Of a stretch of DNA of 64,000 bases, positions 60,842 to 64,000 are shown piece after piece. The notes under the pieces are model-generated. The model was not told the origin of the DNA and ran no database searches. It was given only the letters and a program-made list of their open reading frames with translations. The position numbers and the translations under genes were made by a program. Source of the stretch: CAWBRT01 sp963832785 (GTDB lineage: Bacteria > Acidobacteriota > Terriglobia > Terriglobales > Acidobacteriaceae); assembly GCA_963832785.1 (NCBI GenBank), contig CAWHVF010000006.1, forward strand, positions 248,001 through 312,000, in the 5' to 3' direction. Each line of letters starts with the position of its first letter. Position 1 is the stretch's first letter.

Positions 60842-61384
60842 ATGCGAGTAATGGGGATCGATTGCGGCAGCGAGTACACCGGTTTCGGTGTGATCGAACA
60901 CCGCGTTCCCGCCGAATACAAAACCCGCAGCGGCCCGAGATCCCACGCGGCGGAGCTGCACTGCCTGGCCATGGGCGCCATTCGACTCTCCACCCGCGAG
61001 CCGCTGGAAGTCCGGCTGCATCGTATCTTCCAGGAACTCTCCCGCCTGATTGCCGAGCACCATCCCGAGGTGGTCGCCATCGAAGATGTTTTTCACGCGG
61101 CCAACGCCAAATCGGCGCTCCGGCTGGGCCATGTACGTGGAGTGGCCATGCTGGCGGCGGCGGCAGCCGGGTTGCCGGTGGTGGCCTACGCTCCATTGGT
61201 CGTGAAGTCGGCCGTGGTCGGCTACGGAAGGGCCGATAAGACGCAAGTGCAGATAATGGTTGCCCGTCTGCTTCGGTTGGATGCTCCTCCCCAGCCGTCG
61301 GATGCGGCCGACGCCTTGGCTATAGCCATCTGCCACGCACATACGGCTGCCACCCTGTCGCGCACCGCCGGTGTCAGCGACTAA
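60842..61384 (+). CDS. ruvC: Holliday junction resolvase RuvC
   Basis: A 180-residue dimeric endonuclease that cuts Holliday junctions. The acidic active-site residues are present: Asp7 in MGIDCGSEYTGFG, Glu in AIEDVFHAANAKSALRLGH at about 80, and the C-terminal pair in QPSDAADALAIAICH. The ATG at 60842 gives the expected N-terminus RVMGIDCG; it is preceded by a palindromic repeat. ruvA and ruvB are not in the window. Confidence 0.95.
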   Translation: MRVMGIDCGSEYTGFGVIEHRVPAEYKTRSGPRSHAAELHCLAMGAIRLSTREPLEVRLHRIFQELSRLIAEHHPEVVAIEDVFHAANAKSALRLGHVRGVAMLAAAAAGLPVVAYAPLVVKSAVVGYGRADKTQVQIMVARLLRLDAPPQPSDAADALAIAICHAHTAATLSRTAGVSD

Positions 61385-61396
61385 GTCCAATAATCC

Positions 61397-61415
61397 ACAT
61401 CTGCTGCGCAGATGT
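61397..61415. repeat. ACATCTGC hairpin
   Basis: ACATCTGC-TGC-GCAGATGT, 12 bases after the ruvC stop, in the gap to the convergent oxidoreductase gene. Same class as 20407 and 51957. Confidence 0.7.
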
Positions 61416-61525
61416 AGAGACCTTTGCTGCCACATAGCTGCCTCACGGTCGCAGATGCGGCCACCGTCGGGCAGCCGAGGGCGGCTGCCCCTACGCGCGT
61501 CACGCCTCAGCGTATGAACAAATGC

Positions 61526-62569
61526 CTACCGCAGCTCTTCCATTATTTTGCGTAGCGCTTCGCGCCCGGGCCGCACCTGCTGCTCGGGCAACGTGGCCAG
61601 CGGTTCGTCGGCCAGGTTGAGCAGCTCGATAAAGCTCGGCTGGTGGGTGTTGACGTAGAAGATGCCGGTCAGCGCCTCGTTGGCCTCGCGTGCCTGCATC
61701 AGGCGCCGTACGGCCGCGACCCGGTCGGTGGGATCGTAATCCTGCTCCAGCTTGCGCAGACGCAGGCGGGAGCCGTCGTGCATGGTGACCTCGATGCTGG
61801 TGCTGGGGTCGTAATCCACGTCGATCTCCTGGAACGCGGGGATGAAATCGGCGTCGGTGAGCGGCTCCTCGTGGTCCTTCATGTACTTGTAAGACTTGGT
61901 CGAGCCCTCGTGGTCGTTGAAGGTGACGCAGGGCGAGATGACGTCCAGCATCGCCGTGCCGCGATGGGCGATGGCCGCCTTAAGCATGGTGTGCAATTGC
62001 TTCTTGTCTCCGGAAAAGGAGCGGCCGACCAAGGTTGCGCCCATCTCGACCGCCAGCAGGCAGGTGTCCACGGGCGGCAGATTGTTGACTACGCCGGTTT
62101 TCAGTGTGCTGCCGCGATCGGCGGTAGCCGAGAACTGTCCCTTGGTGAGCCCGTAGACGCCGTTGTTTTCGATGATGTAGATGATGGGCAGATTGCGGCG
62201 CATGAGGTGCACGAACTGGCCGATGCCGATGGAAGCCGTATCGCCGTCGCCGCTGACGCCCAGCGCCAGCAACCGCCGGTTGGCCAGCGCCGCTCCGGTG
62301 GCCACCGAGGGCATGCGTCCATGCAGGGCGTTGAAGCTGTGCGAGCGGCCCATGAAATACGCCGGGCTCTTGGAAGAGCAGCCGATGCCGGAGAGCTTGA
62401 TCACGCGCTCCGGCGCTACGCCCATTTCGAAAAAGGCTTCGATAATGCGCTCGGAGATGACGTTGTGCCCGCAACCGGCGCAGAGGGTGGTCCGGCTGCC
62501 GCGGTAGTCGAGCACGGTCAGCCCTATACGGTTTGCCCACTCACGCGGCGAGTTGGGACTGCTCGCCAT
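61526..62569 (-). CDS. 2-oxoacid:ferredoxin oxidoreductase, beta subunit
   Basis: A 347-residue thiamine-diphosphate-binding subunit of a 2-oxoglutarate (or other 2-oxoacid):ferredoxin oxidoreductase. The start at 62569 follows GGAGGG with nine bases spacing; a GTG at 62578 is too close to it. Marks are TTLCAGCGHNVISERI, GIGCSSKSPAYFMGRSHSFN, the ThDP-binding GVSGDGDTASIGIGQFVHLM and NNGVYGLTKGQFSATADRG. It overlaps the alpha-subunit gene by 29 bases. Together they decarboxylate a 2-oxoacid to acyl-CoA and reduce ferredoxin. Confidence 0.93.
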   Translation of the reverse strand: MASSPNSPREWANRIGLTVLDYRGSRTTLCAGCGHNVISERIIEAFFEMGVAPERVIKLSGIGCSSKSPAYFMGRSHSFNALHGRMPSVATGAALANRRLLALGVSGDGDTASIGIGQFVHLMRRNLPIIYIIENNGVYGLTKGQFSATADRGSTLKTGVVNNLPPVDTCLLAVEMGATLVGRSFSGDKKQLHTMLKAAIAHRGTAMLDVISPCVTFNDHEGSTKSYKYMKDHEEPLTDADFIPAFQEIDVDYDPSTSIEVTMHDGSRLRLRKLEQDYDPTDRVAAVRRLMQAREANEALTGIFYVNTHQPSFIELLNLADEPLATLPEQQVRPGREALRKIMEELR

Positions 62570-64000
62570 CTTTGCCACCCTCCTGCAATGCGATTTCGTC
62601 GGTAATGGAACGCGCGTCGACCGGCAGCCCGTTGTAATGGCGCACGCTGCGCAGCTTCACGATCTCTCCGGCTGGCAGGTCCAGCCTGAGCAATTGCAGC
62701 ATCTGCGCGTCGCGATTCTGGTCTACCACGTAGACTCGGCGGTGGCGTGCGATGAAATGCCGGACTTCCTCGGCAAACGGATAGGCGCGGACGCGCAGGT
62801 AATCGCAGCGTGTGTGGTACTCGCGCTCGAGCTGCCGCAGCGATTCGACGGCCGCCCAGTGCGAGCTGCCGTAAGCCAGCAGCGCCAGTTCGTGCCCGCT
62901 TTCGACGATCTCCGGCGCGGGCAGAAGCGCGCGGGCATTCTCGAACTTGCGGGCCAGGCGGTCCATGTTGCGCACGTAGTCGTCGGGACGCTCGCTGTAC
63001 TGGCCGGCTTCGTTGTGGCCGCTGCCGCGCGCGAACCACGCCGCCGCGGGATGATCCGTGCCCGGCAAGGTGCGATAGGGGATGGCGTCGCCATCCACGT
63101 CCTGGTAGCGGCCAAAGCTCCCCAGCCGCTCCAGGTCCTTTTGCGAGAGAATTTTCCCCCGGTTCAGCGGCTTTTCCGGATATGCAAAAGGCGCGCTCAT
63201 CCAGTTGTTCATGGCGAGGTCCAGATCGCTCATCACGAACACCGGGGTTTGCAACTGCTCGGCGAAATCGAAGGCCTCGGCTCCCATGCTGAAGCACTCG
63301 GCGACCGAGGCCGGAAACAGCATGGGATGGCGGGTATCGCCGTGCGAGAGCGCTGCCACCGCCAGCAGGTCGCCTTGCGCCGTGCGGGTCGGAAGCCCGG
63401 TGGATGGGCCCAGCCGCTGCACGTCCCATATGACGGCGGGAATCTCGGCGTAATAGGCCAGCCCGGCAAACTCCGACATCAGCGAGATGCCGGGCCCGGA
63501 GGTGGCCGTCATGGCCCGCGCGCCGGCCCAGCTTGCGCCTACCACCATGCCGATGGCGGCGAGCTCGTCTTCCGCCTGCACGATGGCAAAAGCGGCTTTT
63601 CCATCAGCACGAAGGCGGTATTCTTTCATGTAATCGATTAACTGCTCGACGAGCGATGACGACGGGGTGATCGGGTACCAGGTAACCACCGTGGCCCCGC
63701 CAAACATGGCCCCCAGCGCGGCCGCGGCATTGCCATCGATGATGATCTTGCCGGCGGTGGCGTTCATGCGCTCCACCCGGAACGGGTCTGCCTTGGTGAG
63801 CGAGGCGGCGGCGTAGTCGTAACCCGCCTTGGCGGCGCTCCAGTTCAGTTGGGCCGCCTTCGGCTTGCTGCCGAACTGCCGACGGATGGCCTTTTCAATC
63901 TCCTGCAGGTCCAGCGAGAGCAGCCAGCCCGCCACCCCGACGTAGATCATGTTCTTGACCAGCTTGCGCAGCTTGGCCTCGGGGCAAACGGCGGCCACCA
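62541..64000 (-). CDS. 2-oxoacid:ferredoxin oxidoreductase, alpha subunit (5' end beyond window)
   Basis: The last 486 or so codons of the alpha subunit, open at the right edge. The first 65 residues seen (LRKLVKNMIYVGVAGWLLSL, IEKAIRRQFGSKP) are the end of a gamma domain, so this is a fused gamma-alpha protein as in KorA-type enzymes. The pyrimidine-binding domain follows: DGNAAAALGAMFGGATVVTW, YPITPSSSLVEQL, VQAEDELAAIGMVVGASWAG and TSGPGISLMSEFAGL. The C-terminal domain ends before IALQEGGKDGEQSQLAA. Two-subunit types of this sort commonly act on 2-oxoglutarate. Confidence 0.93.
   Translation of the reverse strand, partial: VAAVCPEAKLRKLVKNMIYVGVAGWLLSLDLQEIEKAIRRQFGSKPKAAQLNWSAAKAGYDYAAASLTKADPFRVERMNATAGKIIIDGNAAAALGAMFGGATVVTWYPITPSSSLVEQLIDYMKEYRLRADGKAAFAIVQAEDELAAIGMVVGASWAGARAMTATSGPGISLMSEFAGLAYYAEIPAVIWDVQRLGPSTGLPTRTAQGDLLAVAALSHGDTRHPMLFPASVAECFSMGAEAFDFAEQLQTPVFVMSDLDLAMNNWMSAPFAYPEKPLNRGKILSQKDLERLGSFGRYQDVDGDAIPYRTLPGTDHPAAAWFARGSGHNEAGQYSERPDDYVRNMDRLARKFENARALLPAPEIVESGHELALLAYGSSHWAAVESLRQLEREYHTRCDYLRVRAYPFAEEVRHFIARHRRVYVVDQNRDAQMLQLLRLDLPAGEIVKLRSVRHYNGLPVDARSITDEIALQEGGKDGEQSQLAA

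Noticed and set aside
62553..63641. A 362-codon plus-strand frame opposite the oxidoreductase alpha subunit.
   Set aside because: Antisense to a conserved enzyme; no recognisable motif.

Overview
The window reads like chromosomal DNA of a soil-type bacterium, most probably of the phylum Acidobacteriota. This is inferred from high-GC coding sequence, a TonB-dependent receptor with an N-terminal carboxypeptidase-regulatory-like domain, many MFS carriers, an HspR-type heat-shock locus, a stand-alone type III polyketide synthase, and many dispersed palindromic repeats. No rRNA genes, CRISPR arrays or complete insertion sequences were seen. One tRNA gene, tRNA-Val(UAC), was found.

Layout. 0-9 kb: end of an FMN-dependent hydroxyacid oxidase gene, a TolC-family outer-membrane protein, an MFS carrier, then nikR divergent from a TonB-dependent receptor with inverted-repeat operator candidates between them, and a second MFS carrier. 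9-20 kb: an HExxH protein, a PilZ protein, a DUF438/hemerythrin/PAS protein, a bile-acid:sodium symporter-family protein, an AcuI-type oxidoreductase, an MFS carrier with a GNAT acetyltransferase, an MgtC/DUF4010 membrane protein and a succinyl-CoA:acetate-type CoA-transferase. 20-26 kb: a frame-shifted ABC substrate-binding lipoprotein facing an operon of aconitase-X large and small subunits, a histidinol-dehydrogenase-like enzyme and an SDR, probably a catabolic route for an unidentified hydroxy acid. 26-28 kb: a nested palindromic element, then a 1.6-kb insert bounded by a 46-bp duplication of the 3' part of tRNA-Val and carrying one DUF2971 gene.

28-41 kb: smc, interrupted by three apparent one-base insertions; a radical SAM protein; rph; a DUF4337 protein; a type III polyketide synthase behind a cytidylate-kinase-like gene; a small secreted Ser/Thr-rich protein; and the 5-oxoprolinase genes pxpB-pxpC-pxpA. 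41-46 kb: the heat-shock locus dnaK, a small acidic protein, a GIY-YIG nuclease flanked by inverted repeats, a CbpA-type dnaJ and hspR. The dnaK promoter overlaps a HAIR-like operator, and the 5' end of hspR is partly duplicated. 47-58 kb: a NarL-type two-component pair, a ferritin-like protein, an M20 dipeptidase, purC, cvpA, a Fis-type regulator, a secreted TPR protein, an SDR and two envelope-associated small proteins (YtxH, DUF948-like). 58-64 kb: mnmA and a cysteine desulfurase (tRNA thiolation), ruvC, and the beta and alpha subunits of a 2-oxoacid:ferredoxin oxidoreductase running off the right edge.

Two themes stand out. First, several families of short palindromic repeats sit between genes and sometimes inside them: one copy lies in frame in mnmA, one forms the leader of ruvC, one supplies the ribosome-binding region of hspR, and one flanks the GIY-YIG gene. 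Second, every apparent frameshift (three in smc, one in the ABC binding protein, one at the DUF4337 start) is the gain of a single base, which points to an insertion-biased sequencing or assembly error more than to gene decay.
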